From Perkinsus olseni (taxonomy: Eukaryota; Perkinsozoa; Perkinsida; Perkinsidae), in assembly GCA_013115135.1 (NCBI GenBank), contig JABANP010000083.1, forward strand, positions 95,277 to 159,276: DNA of 64,000 nt, given 5' to 3'. The notes under the pieces were generated by a model. It was not told the origin of the DNA. It did not search any database and saw only the letters and a program-made list of their open reading frames with translations. This document shows, piece after piece, positions 1 through 10,600 of the stretch. A program made the position numbers and the translations under genes. Position 1 is the first letter of the stretch, and each line of letters begins with the position of its first letter.

Positions 1-1769
1 TGCATCATGTACAGTAGCAGCGAGCTGCATGGCCGAGGCGACCTGCTACCAGCACGTCTGTGGATGTGCTCAGCCTTGCCATTTACAGCCTTCTCGGCTG
101 ATGGGTTGCTTTCCCTCTGCTGTTGTCAGAGGAGGCTTCACTTTAGTTGGCCAAGCCTTGCACCAAAGATTTCGGAGGTGCCAGTTCTTGTATTTCCATC
201 ACGGCGCTCGCATCAACTGCGCTGGTGGCGCATTCTCTTCTCAACCTGTCTGTCGCGTTCGTGTGAAGTGTAACCAAAACAGGACACGGCAGTTGGGACT
301 TTTAACTTGAGAGCAGTGAATCAAAGGTGAAGCACTCTGCGTGTTGCACACATCCGACATCGGTAAAGCTTGAACGATTGGGTTCGCCCGGAGCATCCTT
401 GCCGGATAATGCGACAGTAGCAGTCTCGATAGGTATTGATCAGCTGAGGCCGATGTTAACCAACACAAATGGCAGCTAGGGTAGCCCTTGGTGTGTGTCT
501 CTGCGACACTGTCTCATACTTGCCTTTACTGACAGGGCGCTCGGCCCACGCCTTTGTGAAGGGAGGGAGCAGGTTGAAGGGAGGGACCTGCCAGGTTCAT
601 ATCTCTTAGTTCCGCTATAAGGGGTGGTTGGTATAAATTTCTGGTTGGGAACGCGGCGTTCCGAACGCCTACCCTACCGCGACACAGTTCCACCGGGTAA
701 CTGAGGTGCTATTAGATGCATATCAACCTGGTATTATCAAGTGAGTCCTCGCCGATACACCGGTCCGTAGTAGCACTTCAGGCGTATCTGGACGGCCCAC
801 ATGCCACAGTCACTGCGACCAGACCACGACGGGCCCCGTCGGACGGGGGCTGTTGACCCTCACGACTCGGTTTTCCTGTGGTGCAGGACCTGTACAGTCC
901 AGCCTGTACGGAAAGCTGCCCGCAGGCTAGTCGATCAGCTCAGTGGGAGGCGGGCCACGTGTTTCCGCAAGAGCGCTGTCCCGACGGCCGCACTAAATGC
1001 CTGATGGAGGATCTGTCAGGCATGCAATGCGGCCGTGACGGAGCTAGCAAAGTATTGCTCGCTAGGTCCGTCGCCTCAACTAGTGAGCGCTTGCCAAGCA
1101 CTCACTAGTTGAGGCAAAGACAGTAAATTCTAACTGCTAGAGCGAGCGCAGCCCACAACGGACGGTCTGAGACTTAGAGTCTGAACGCGGAACGATTGTA
1201 GGTTGAACCAGCCTGGGTGATGCGCCCTGGCATGAATCACGGCCCGTGCTGAGTCGTCACTGATGTCTTGTGATTCCACGCTCGGTGAGACATTACGGCC
1301 GCATTACACTACACGACCCAGACGCTGAGCAGCGGGGCGGCAAACCCTTCGCCCTGAAGATACACAGCTTGTGCGTCGCGAGCAGCACATACGCACAGGA
1401 GACACAGTTGAATCCAAGAAGGGCCCTCTCTTCATTTGACGAAGGGGGGCTCTGTCTCTTTCGGGAATCATCGAGAGCACTTATCCCACACAGTGCGACC
1501 GCACAAATGTCTCCGCCGCTCGCATTCCTCGACGGTTCAGGGTGAGTCTGCGTGTCGTGAGCAGAGGACAACCCTACTGGACCAAGAACAGTCGTTGTCG
1601 TTGCATGGCAGGCTAAAATTTTGAGAATTTTGAGTCGAAATGAGCATCACGCTTCGCCTGTAGTACAGTCGGGACTAAGCGAGCCTAGTAGTGCGCTCTC
1701 TTTCTCGAATTGAGATTGGCAATTTCGCAACACACGCAGGCTGGTACTTCACATCACCTCCTCAGTCCG
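1..1769. other. no gene supported
   Basis: Only short open frames under 95 codons occur, on both strands. None has a recognisable domain, signal peptide or convincing splice structure. A hairpin lies at 1073-1115. Confidence 0.5.
1073..1115. repeat. 15-bp inverted repeat
   Basis: Perfect 15-nt arms (1073-1087 and 1101-1115) enclose a 13-nt loop. The function is unknown. Confidence 0.8.
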
Positions 1770-2347
1770 ATGAAAACCTTCTCAATCTGCGCCTTCTTTG
1801 CTGGCGTGTACGCTATTCTCTTCATCGCAGGATGCAAAAACTCATGTAAGATGATTCGATTGTGTTAGATAGAGTTACCGGCTGATTTTGCTCAGCTGGG
1901 AAACCTGTGACTAGGACTCCGACTACCAGGAAGCCGACTACTACGGCGGCGCCTACTGCCGCTACGACTACAACGCCCACGACTGGTACGGCCACGACTA
2001 CTACGGCGACGACTGGCACGGTCACGACTACCACGGCCACGACTACCACGGCCACGACTGGCACGGCCACGACTGGCACGGCCACGACTAGCACTGCCAC
2101 GACTGGCACGGCCACGACTGGCACGGCCACGACTGGCACGGCCACGACTGGCACGGCCACGACTGGCACGGCCACGACTGGCACGGCCACGACTGGCACG
2201 GTCACGACTGGTACGACCACGACCACCGGGGGACCAAGTACTACAATACCGACTACCGCGGCTACGACCCCCGCAGGCACGACTAGTGCACGTTCGACAT
2301 CCACACCCGGTATTTTGTTCAATATCCCCCCAGTCCCCCTGCAGTAG
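1770..2347 (+). CDS. secreted Thr-rich mucin-like protein
   Basis: Two exons are inferred: 1770-1845, a 50-nt GT-AG intron (1846-1895), then 1896-2347, joined in phase as 175 residues. Exon 1 encodes a classic signal peptide (MKTFSICAFFAGVYAILFIA followed by Gly-Cys). Most of exon 2 is a near-perfect 15-bp tandem repeat encoding Thr-Gly-Thr-Ala-Thr, so the mature protein is a Thr-dominated stalk like heavily O-glycosylated mucins of protist surfaces. It ends in a short Pro/Leu-rich tail with no evident membrane anchor, so it is probably released or wall-associated. Repeat number should be unstable because units are almost identical at the DNA level. The Val-rich frame on the other strand is a shadow of the repeat. 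No family-level homologue is recognised; mucin-like is a compositional call. Confidence 0.75.
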
Positions 2348-3957
2348 GGGGTAGGCTATCAGGTGTCACCCTGCTCCACCTTTCCCTCCTCTTCTAGTCG
2401 CATCGAGTCTTGCTGATACACTAGCAATGCAGTATCAGATCAGGTTGGAGTATTTCTCGGGCCTTGTGAAATCTTTACGTCCTAACCGCCTGGCCTAATG
2501 TCACAACCGCGTCGTAACTGCCAAATCATGAATTAAAGATCCTAAGGTCCCGTCCTTATGCCTTTAACAGAGAAATCGGTCGGAAGGCATTTGGCCTAAA
2601 ATAGCGTCCTAACCCCCTAGAATCCTAAGAATGATCGTCTTATTGAATATGCCCCCGAAAAAACGAGGTAGCAGTATGACTTATTCGATGATATCCCATT
2701 CGTAGTTGGTATCACTCATCTCCTAGAGGTCACCTCTGTGCTCAGGTGAGTAAGCACTGGGAGGATTCGACCATGAGACCAGACACCTCGTCGCCGAATC
2801 TAACTTGTTTTACTCCGCTAAAGCTCAACACTCAGTTTTATCAGAAGACGAAGCTCGTCGGCAGCTCAGACGCAAGCGCCTTAAAACACGTAGGGCAACC
2901 GCACCGAGTCGATGCCATCGACCGACCAATGTAACGGGTTGTGAAACGATAGATTGAGCTTGAATGCGGCAACCCCTGGGCACGGCAGGGGTAACAAGTC
3001 GACAGGACCGTGAATTACAATGCAAGAATCCAAGACAAGGTCGTAGCTCGGCAGGTTAAGTGACGCAATTGCCACCCGCGAGGTCGTGGGTTCGAATCTT
3101 GTTGGTCGTACACATTATATGTACGTTTCGCGGCAACTCAGGCGCAGGTGCACGTTTCCTCGCGGCGTTTCCTCGGGACAGCAGCGAAGTCGTAGCCCGA
3201 GGAGTAGCACCGCAACGCTGGTCCCTATCGGAGGACATGGGCAAGGGGTGGGACGAGCAAACGTTCCCGTGGCAGGTGACTCTTCATAGCTATCGCATTG
3301 CAGGCAAACTCAGGCGGCCGCTTCGCGCGCCCAACCCTTAATCGTATCGCCCTTCTCCTTGACTATTTCTTCTCCATTTGTTCTTGGCATAGTAGGACGC
3401 CTTTAAATTTAGCAGCGGAGCGATCGTCAGCATAAGCGTGAAAGTAGGTCGGGCTTCGACCCGCGAATCAACTAAGGAGCCCTTCTCAAAGTGCAGTGCG
3501 CAACACCAACCGAACACCGGATTCGCGTACTGATTGCCATCTTGCAAGAGCTACGTTAGTTTATCTTGAGTGGAAGTGAAAATATCCGGATCTATGCAAT
3601 GATGCTAAGTGATCCCGGCGTCGTTCGAAGTCAACGCGCTGCTTCGTTCGCAGGCCTCTCGGATGAAGTTTATTCATGCAAGTCACTCGTTTATGGTACT
3701 CTCTTCTTTGGCCGCCCCGTCCTGTAGTTAGCCTCTTTGTCGAGCAGGTAGGAGTCTACACTGGATGGGTAGAGAAGGTTGTGTAGAACTCAGCGAGAGG
3801 ACTCTTGCTGCTCAAGGCCGCCCTCGGGTGTTCAATCAGAAAGATTCTCGCGTATCCAAGGTCGAAGCATGGCGATCATGCGACAGCCTGTCATCGACTG
3901 CTTAGCGTTGGACGTCGGAAACACGGCCGTCGGTAGTTTTTCTTTCGGCGGTCCATC
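2348..3957. other. intergenic, no gene supported
   Basis: The region contains a degenerate tRNA-like sequence (about 3036-3112). Open frames here are short and overlap that sequence. Nothing else is recognisable. Confidence 0.5.
3036..3112 (+). repeat. degenerate tRNA-Gly-like sequence (SINE head?)
   Basis: An A-box-like TAGCTCGGCAGG and a B-box-like GGTTCGAATCT lie in tRNA-like order. A TTGCCAC anticodon-like loop between them would read Gly(GCC). The acceptor ends do not pair, so this is a tRNA-derived relic or SINE head. Confidence 0.4.
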
Positions 3958-6900
3958 ATGGTTCGTCCCGAGCTCCTTCTATTGTCGACGATGCTGTTAT
4001 TGGTGCTCGGAGAGGACGGCTTGACCGGGTCGTCATCTGCGGGGCTGCTCGCCGGAATCACTGAAGGTAGTTGGGGAGCGAGGCGCGGGATCCGCCGAGT
4101 GAAGCTTCTCTCATGCATCCTACTGTACAATCGCCGCGTCGTTCAGCACAGCGTAGTCTTCCAATCGGGCCAAGTGTCGCTGATCGCGTTTTACTCAACC
4201 CACGGATAATTTGGAAATAAATTTACGGCAACGGGCGTCTCTGGCGCAGTTCCGTTAGATCTTCCATCGTCCTGTGCGTGGTATGCTCGCCACGTTTCTC
4301 AGCACTGAGGGTACCGCCCGCCGCCACGTAAATGCTACACTTGTGGTCTTAGACCTTCACCTCTAGACACCGCTCGTTGCAGTCCTCAGGGCTTAGCCTA
4401 CCCTTAAGACGGAAGACTAACTATCGCCCTTCGATGATTGTTAGTTTCCTTGTGGGTCTTTCGGGTATCATTTGGTAGCTGTGACCACCCGTCATGACCA
4501 TTCACGGCATTTTGCGGATTTTTGGTATTCGGTGAAGTTGGAATTTGGACGCATCCGAAACATCAAGTCCACATTGTTCACCAATATTGTAACTACCTCA
4601 CGCTCCTGGTCGAAGTCAACTTTTGGCATCTTAAAACTCGTATTATCGGCGAAGGATGGGCGTGATCTGCGATCGGGCTGGTCGCTGTGAGCTCACGGAA
4701 CTGTCGTCCACTTGATGGCTGACCGACGCTCGTTAAACTGATAAGGTTAGGAACGTCGGACGTCTCCGCTCGCTCACAGTATAAGTATAGAGAGAGGTCG
4801 AACCTTGTTCGTGACGCAGTAGACGGATACCAGTTCCGTGTTTTACCGGAGGCTGGGTCGAATCGCCTCGAGGGAATTATTGCGCCTGAGGAGGGACGCT
4901 GTCCTGTGTCAGGCATATCGGCCGCAACAACGGGCAGCGGTTACCTCGGTGCCTTTCTGGCTTCCTTTCTGATGATACTGTGCGCTGAGATCGGCGACAA
5001 GACGTTCTTCATAGCAGCTGTGCTGTCGATGAAGCATAATCATGTGGTGGTTTTCTTGGGAGCCATTGGAGCCCTGGCATTGATGACAGTAGGAGGGGGA
5101 GGTGGCGTGGATGGGGGATGGACTCAACCCAACAGGATAGGCCCCAAGAGCGGCGCATTCGAAGCTTGATATACTGGAGGTGCACCCCTCTTGTGTGAAA
5201 CGCAATTGTGGATTACACAAGGCGCTAGGGCTCTATTTCATGCACGTTACGTGTGGAGTGGTATTACACAACGGTAGCGCTTTTTGTCTGTTCGGCTGGT
5301 TCGGGCCATTGGTGAACCTTTCACGTGTGATCCGTGTAATCTACCGAGTCAGATGTATGAAATTCCGGAAAAAAGTGTGAAAAACACTGGAAACTTGTAA
5401 AACAAAAGAACTGTTGCCCGTCGGCGCTTTTTACGCCCTTGGCCTTTCTCACGTGATTACTGTTTTACGCACAATGCGGGTGCGAGTCCACTGGATGCTG
5501 TTTTAGCGGTGCTTTGATACGAATCTTATTTTGCAGCGGACGGGAGGGTAGGCGGAGCGATGCTGGTTTGGCGTTTATTAGGTCCTGTCTGCCGCCCTGG
5601 GCTTCCTGCTTCCCACTTTGCTGAGCAAACACTTTACGCATTACACGTGCATTACTCTGTTTTTGTACTTTGGTGAGTGAGGGGGTTCGAGGAGGTCCCG
5701 GGTTCGAACCGCGGCGGAGGCGTTTTTGATAGAGGGTTGATGCTCAGGCCTCAAGTTGCTGAAAGAGGCATATGAGATGGACGCAGAAGGAGGAGAGAAT
5801 GAAGAGCTCAAGGAGGTCGAGCTAGAACTGAAGTAATTTACAAGCGTGCTATGTGGCCGAGTGGACAAGGGCGTTGTCTTCCCTCCGTGAGACCCCGGGA
5901 TCTATCCCAACATATATCTTTTGAAAGGATATGGAAATGGAAAAGATTCTTTTCCATTTTCCGAATATCTCGCGTCACCGCAAGTAAGGGAATGCCGCGG
6001 ACGCCACGATGAATTTGGAACCTTATTGATTCTTCGTAGCCGTCCTGAGCTCGTCCGCTCCGCCAGTGGTAGGGCTTGCTGTCGTGGATAGATTCATGCT
6101 TAGGGAAGAGGATGATGACTGCAGCCAGTCGCCGGAATCCGAAGGAGTGCCCGATGATTGCGAAGAGGGTCCTAGTCGTGGACGGGTAGGGGTGCTCCGT
6201 CTCGGAGGGGTTGAGGTCCTCCTTGGCAGGGTTGGGCTTGCTCGGAGGAGACGCTGTTCTCTCGACTAGCGATAAGGGTCTTCACGCAGGTAGGATGGAA
6301 TTATTCCGGAACTGTGTTTATTTCACGAACGATTATATTGCTTGTCGTAATTCCTCCTCACCACCTGTTCGATCAGGCGTTTACGATGACCTTCCTCGCT
6401 GAGTGGGGTGACCGGAGTCAAATCTCCACGATAGCGCTGGCGTCGTCCAAGAACCCTTTGGGAGTCACCGTAGGCGGCGTGCTTGGGCACTGCATCTGTA
6501 ATATGGGAATTACTGGCAAGTGATGATTACTCATTAGTAGTAATGATGGTGATTCGATTATCGCATTGTGATGTGTGTTTTGATCGCTGTGCTGTATCTG
6601 CGTGGAATAGATCGTGGAGAACTATGAACTCAATACTGCATATCAGATAGCGTAATTCCAGTCGAAGACCGGTATAATACTTTAGTATGATTCTAGTATG
6701 ATGTGCTGTAGTATAACTCTAGACTACCCGCTATTTACGTGTATTAGGATGAGCTCATTGACGGATTGATATGGATACATAATAGCGGAGCGGAGGGACT
6801 GGCGCTTCGCGCTCTTTTGGCTGTTCGTCGGCTGAAGTTATTTCTTTTCGATTATAGTCGATCGATATACCATTGGGAAGCCCGCAATCCGGGTATTGTA

Positions 6901-7278
6901 TAAAGAGTAGAAATCGCTTTATTCCTCATTCTACCAGCCGAAATTGTCGTGCGCCGGGAAAAATTACGGAAAAAAGCCTGTGCCGGGGTTTGAACCCGGG
7001 CAGTTTCCGTCGAACTCCGCTGTTCCGTCACGGAGGCCAAGTGCCAATGGTTATTCACTTACTAATAGTCTATCCGTAGTTTTGGTCGTCTAGGTACGGG
7101 TGTTGCGGTTATTGGGGGCAAGCTGTTGGCGAAGCGGATATCAGAGCGACACATTTGCCTTGCCGGCGGCGTCCTTTTTCTGGCGTTCGCGATCACCTCG
7201 ATTGTGATGGGGGTTGAGGATGAAAGCGCTTCGCTAAACGGCGGGTTTTCCGTCGATGGGCCTGTTCATGTTCGGTGA
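3958..7278 (+). CDS. GDT1: GDT1/TMEM165 (UPF0016) cation transporter
   Basis: Seven exons join in phase into 311 residues: 3958-4066, 4913-5088, 5582-5672, 5748-5832, 6104-6185, 6290-6497, 7094-7278. Both family signatures are intact: E-I-G-D-K-T in exon 2 and E-W-G-D-R-S in exon 6, each inside a three-helix half. The acidic residues line the ion path. Exon 1 supplies a signal sequence (MVRPELLLLSTMLLLVLG). Exons 4-5 encode the expected acidic cytosolic loop between halves. The family exchanges Ca2+/Mn2+ for H+ in Golgi or related membranes and supports glycosylation. Length matches yeast and human members. Every intron has GT-AG ends, and three of six acceptors are followed directly by GT. 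The start is the first ATG before the signal sequence. Identification is secure; the substrate is inferred from the family. Confidence 0.92.
5686..5722 (+). repeat. tRNA B-box-like fragment in GDT1 intron 3
   Basis: A GTCCCGGGTTCGAACC block like the T-arm of a tRNA sits in the 75-nt intron 5673-5747, probably a fragment of a tRNA-derived repeat. Confidence 0.35.
5850..5910 (+). repeat. degenerate tRNA-like sequence in GDT1 intron 4
   Basis: Begins GCTATGTGGCCGAGTGG (Ser/Leu-type A box) and ends in a T-arm-like CCCGGGATCTATCCC. The acceptor stem pairs only partly, so it is probably a pseudo-tRNA or SINE piece. Confidence 0.35.
6965..7050 (-). repeat. tRNA-like sequence in GDT1 intron 6
   Basis: On the minus strand a perfect T-arm (CCGGGTTCAAACCCCGG) follows an A-box-like TTGGCCTCCGTGACGG. 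It looks like a tRNA-derived repeat; no clean cloverleaf is seen. Confidence 0.35.
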
Positions 7279-7606
7279 GGGCCTGATCTAAATGTTTTAT
7301 GCGTGCTGTGAGTATTGAGTTAGTAAGATATGTCAAGATAGGCGACCTATTTCGTATCTTGCCAGCTCGACCTATGGATACGATCGTCAGTAATGAGGAG
7401 TCCGTAGCGTGCACGGGTGTGGTTGACTATGATTATGAAGCCACTGAGTGCTGGGGGAAGAATGACATGTGCGATCGAGGTCGCGGGGACGGCGAAGACG
7501 AGGTTGAAGAAGTGGATTTCTTCAAGTAAAATATGTAGCCTGCAGGGAACTGCACTCGTTCTCAAATTAAGCCAACTGTGAGGATGCTTGCTCTCTGTAT
7601 TCTTTT

Positions 7607-10600
7607 ATGCATGAGCGAGGACCTGCTGATCCGGGGCATGGGTCTGTCGGGGGTGAGGGCTCTGAGGAGGAGGAGCAGAACGCTTTTCTTTGGCAAGGAC
7701 TCGGCACTGAGTCGTCCTTCCCTCTGCTTTGGGAACGCTCGGTTGAGAAGATCTTCCCGAGTACATTCTCGCGCTCCCCATGAGTAGCTAGTGGCTACTG
7801 ATGCCGGGTGTAGCCGGCGTGAGAGTCTTAGGTTAGACCTCAGTTGAGAGATCTCAGTCGGGCATTGAGGGTTCGCTGGCCACTTGTTACGAAGTGAAAA
7901 GCGTTCTGTGTGAAGTCTAATCATAGTGTTAGAAAATATATAGACAAGCTAGAAGAAGAAAGAAAGGCCCTTCTGGAAAGAGGCGAATCTCAGCGATGGA
8001 TGAAGGCTCAAGAGCCTTCCCGTTAAGTCATTGTGAGGACAGAGGCTAGAGTTGGCCGACAGTACGGATACGGTCTAGTACGGAGTACGGTACGGGTACG
8101 AGTACGGCTCCGTACCCGTACTACCCGTCGCAGCGGTTCCCAAGTACCGTACTAGTCCGCCGTACTTGGAGTACGGCGTAATTTAATACACGTATGCGTT
8201 GTTTAATATATTTAATACGTACTAGTCCTCCGTACCCGTACTAGGTTGACAGTTTGAAACGTACTCCGTACCGTAATTTCCTCGACCCCAGTACGGTTGC
8301 CCAGCTCTAAGAGAGGCGCTCTCACAATGAGCTTACTGTTAAGCACCCACAGATGCCTCCATGGTCACATCCTCACAAGACCGTAGGCTCCTCAGGCAGT
8401 TCGAGTGACTATAACGTCTGCTAGTCCATCGCTGGCCACTTCTTTCAAGTTCGCATGATCACTTTCAGAGAGAAAGGCAAGTCACTGACCCTCATCGAAA
8501 GAGATAGTAGCCCTGGCCGTTGAGCAGAGAGACCTGCAAAGCACCGGGAAGGCGTTCGAGTCTGTTTTGGGGAGGTGCCAGAGGCTTTGTTATGACCTCA
8601 AGGATCTGCTTCAGCCGTGAGAGGGTTGGCGATTGGCACGTTGTCGATGTCTCGTAATTTTCGGAAACTAGACCCCTTGCCAAATGATAGAGCATTCAAT
8701 ATCTTTTGATCTCTCTGCTACTACTGCGATTCAGGTTGGCATTTTGTATGGCGCTTTAGACTTCCGATTTACGATTCTTATTTGAAGATAGAGAGGAATT
8801 TCGAAGATGCGCTCGGCGCTTGTTGTCGAAGGCCTCCTCTCAGGTATCAAGAGAGAGGAGCGCTCCTAGACGCCCACATGGCAGACCTCACCTCACCGCT
8901 CATTGCTTTTATTGTGGACCAAGTGTCTCGGAAGGAGCCGCATGCTTGGCCGAAGAGCTGCCATCTGATATGCTCTACCCTGTATCTTATCTTCAAGGTG
9001 GTCCATTGCGGGCTCCATTAAGCTAGAACTGGCTGGTCAGGTCAGGGGGCTGAGCAAGGCGCCATTCGGTCACTTCCCTCACGAGATCTCCCTCATCGAG
9101 CCCGTACTGGACCAGGCGGAGGTGCTGCTGCTCACAGAGAGTGGCAATGAAGGCTCAGAGGCTCTGGAGGGCTGGGAGTCTAAGTGAGCTCGAATCGATC
9201 GGCAGAATGCTCTCACAGAACCCTCGAGTGGCAGAGCGAAGCGTGGGAGTTGGAAGTTTGGGATATCATAGTACGCACGGCGAAGAATTTCCCCCAGGAT
9301 GGCCTGGCCAGCCGAGATGGTTCGGCGCTCCCTCGGTGCTCCGATCGGGGGTTGTTGGCTCTTGAATTGAGCGGCTTCGCGTCCGACGTGGTGGTCGGAG
9401 TGGCGGGTGTAGGTTCATAATGCTTGTTTGGATTTCCGTTCTCCTACTGGCACCCTTCCCGTTCTCATCGTGGCCAACTGCGGATGTGCCCATGAGGATC
9501 GCGAGATGGTGAGAGGGCGTCCATTAGGTTGAGCGTCTTTTTCTTTGAGATAAGGACGTCTCCGTGCTTGAACGCATTTTTACTGAATTAAACAAGAGTG
9601 TACCTTAGCAAGGGACAGCCCCACTGCATCGGACAGTCGTCCGGCCTCTACTCTACGAGCGCATCCGCGAGAGACTCTCACCGAGGGTGCTGTCGGGGCT
9701 CGATAAGCTCGGCATCTGCTGGTGAGACAGAAGCCCCTCATTGGATGACGAGTGGTTTTTGAGTCAGCAACAGATCGGTTCTGGCTTTGAGAAGTTCCGA
9801 TCGAACCATTAAAACTTTCTGTTTCCATTACGACAGCAATCGGACTTTCTTTCGTAGTCATTGGCCTTCTCAGCTGCACCACAGCACTACAGGGCCATTG
9901 TGAACGGCTGCATCGCGCGGCTGCCTTGTGTCTGGCTCGGCTCATTGCTCGGGAGGATATATTACAGAATAGTGTGAAGAACGACTTCTTTGCCCAACTC
10001 AGTGTAAGGGGGCGCTGGTGGAGTTCTCAGTGTTGATAATGGCAACTCAGCTGCACTCAGTGGCTGGTTTCATGAGCTTAAGATATTTTAACACATCTTG
10101 CCGGGATTTTTGGTAATGAATTTCTATGAGAGAATCTCTTCAATATTGGAAGGCTACTGGTATGGAGGTGGAATGCCATTACTCTGGATGAATAAAGATG
10201 CGCTTGATGGTAGCATTAGACAGATGGAGAGTTAGAGAGTATTGATTTATTGTTCTCTAGTCTCTTATTTCTGCGTAAGTTATGTGGAGTTGCCGGATGC
10301 ACGGTACGAAGCGGTATGAAAGTTCTTGGGGAGAAATCCCAACGCCTTTCAGATCATCATTGCGGCCGCACAGGGCAAACAATGAGATCATCTCCTCCTT
10401 TGCATATACCCACCAAAGGAACATCTAACGATAGAAAATAGAAAATGTATTATAAAGAAATAGAAAAATTTAATTAAAACTAATTTATTTTCGAATATAA
10501 TTTGATCCTCATGCAGGCCCTGCCGGAGATCACTTCGGTATCAGAGGACCCGAATGGGAGGCAGTCGCCATGCATCTTGGTCGCCCATCAACTCAGCAAG

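Noticed and set aside
1822..2322. 166-codon Val-rich minus-strand frame
   Set aside because: Shadow of the Thr repeat of the mucin-like gene, which has a signal peptide and intron.
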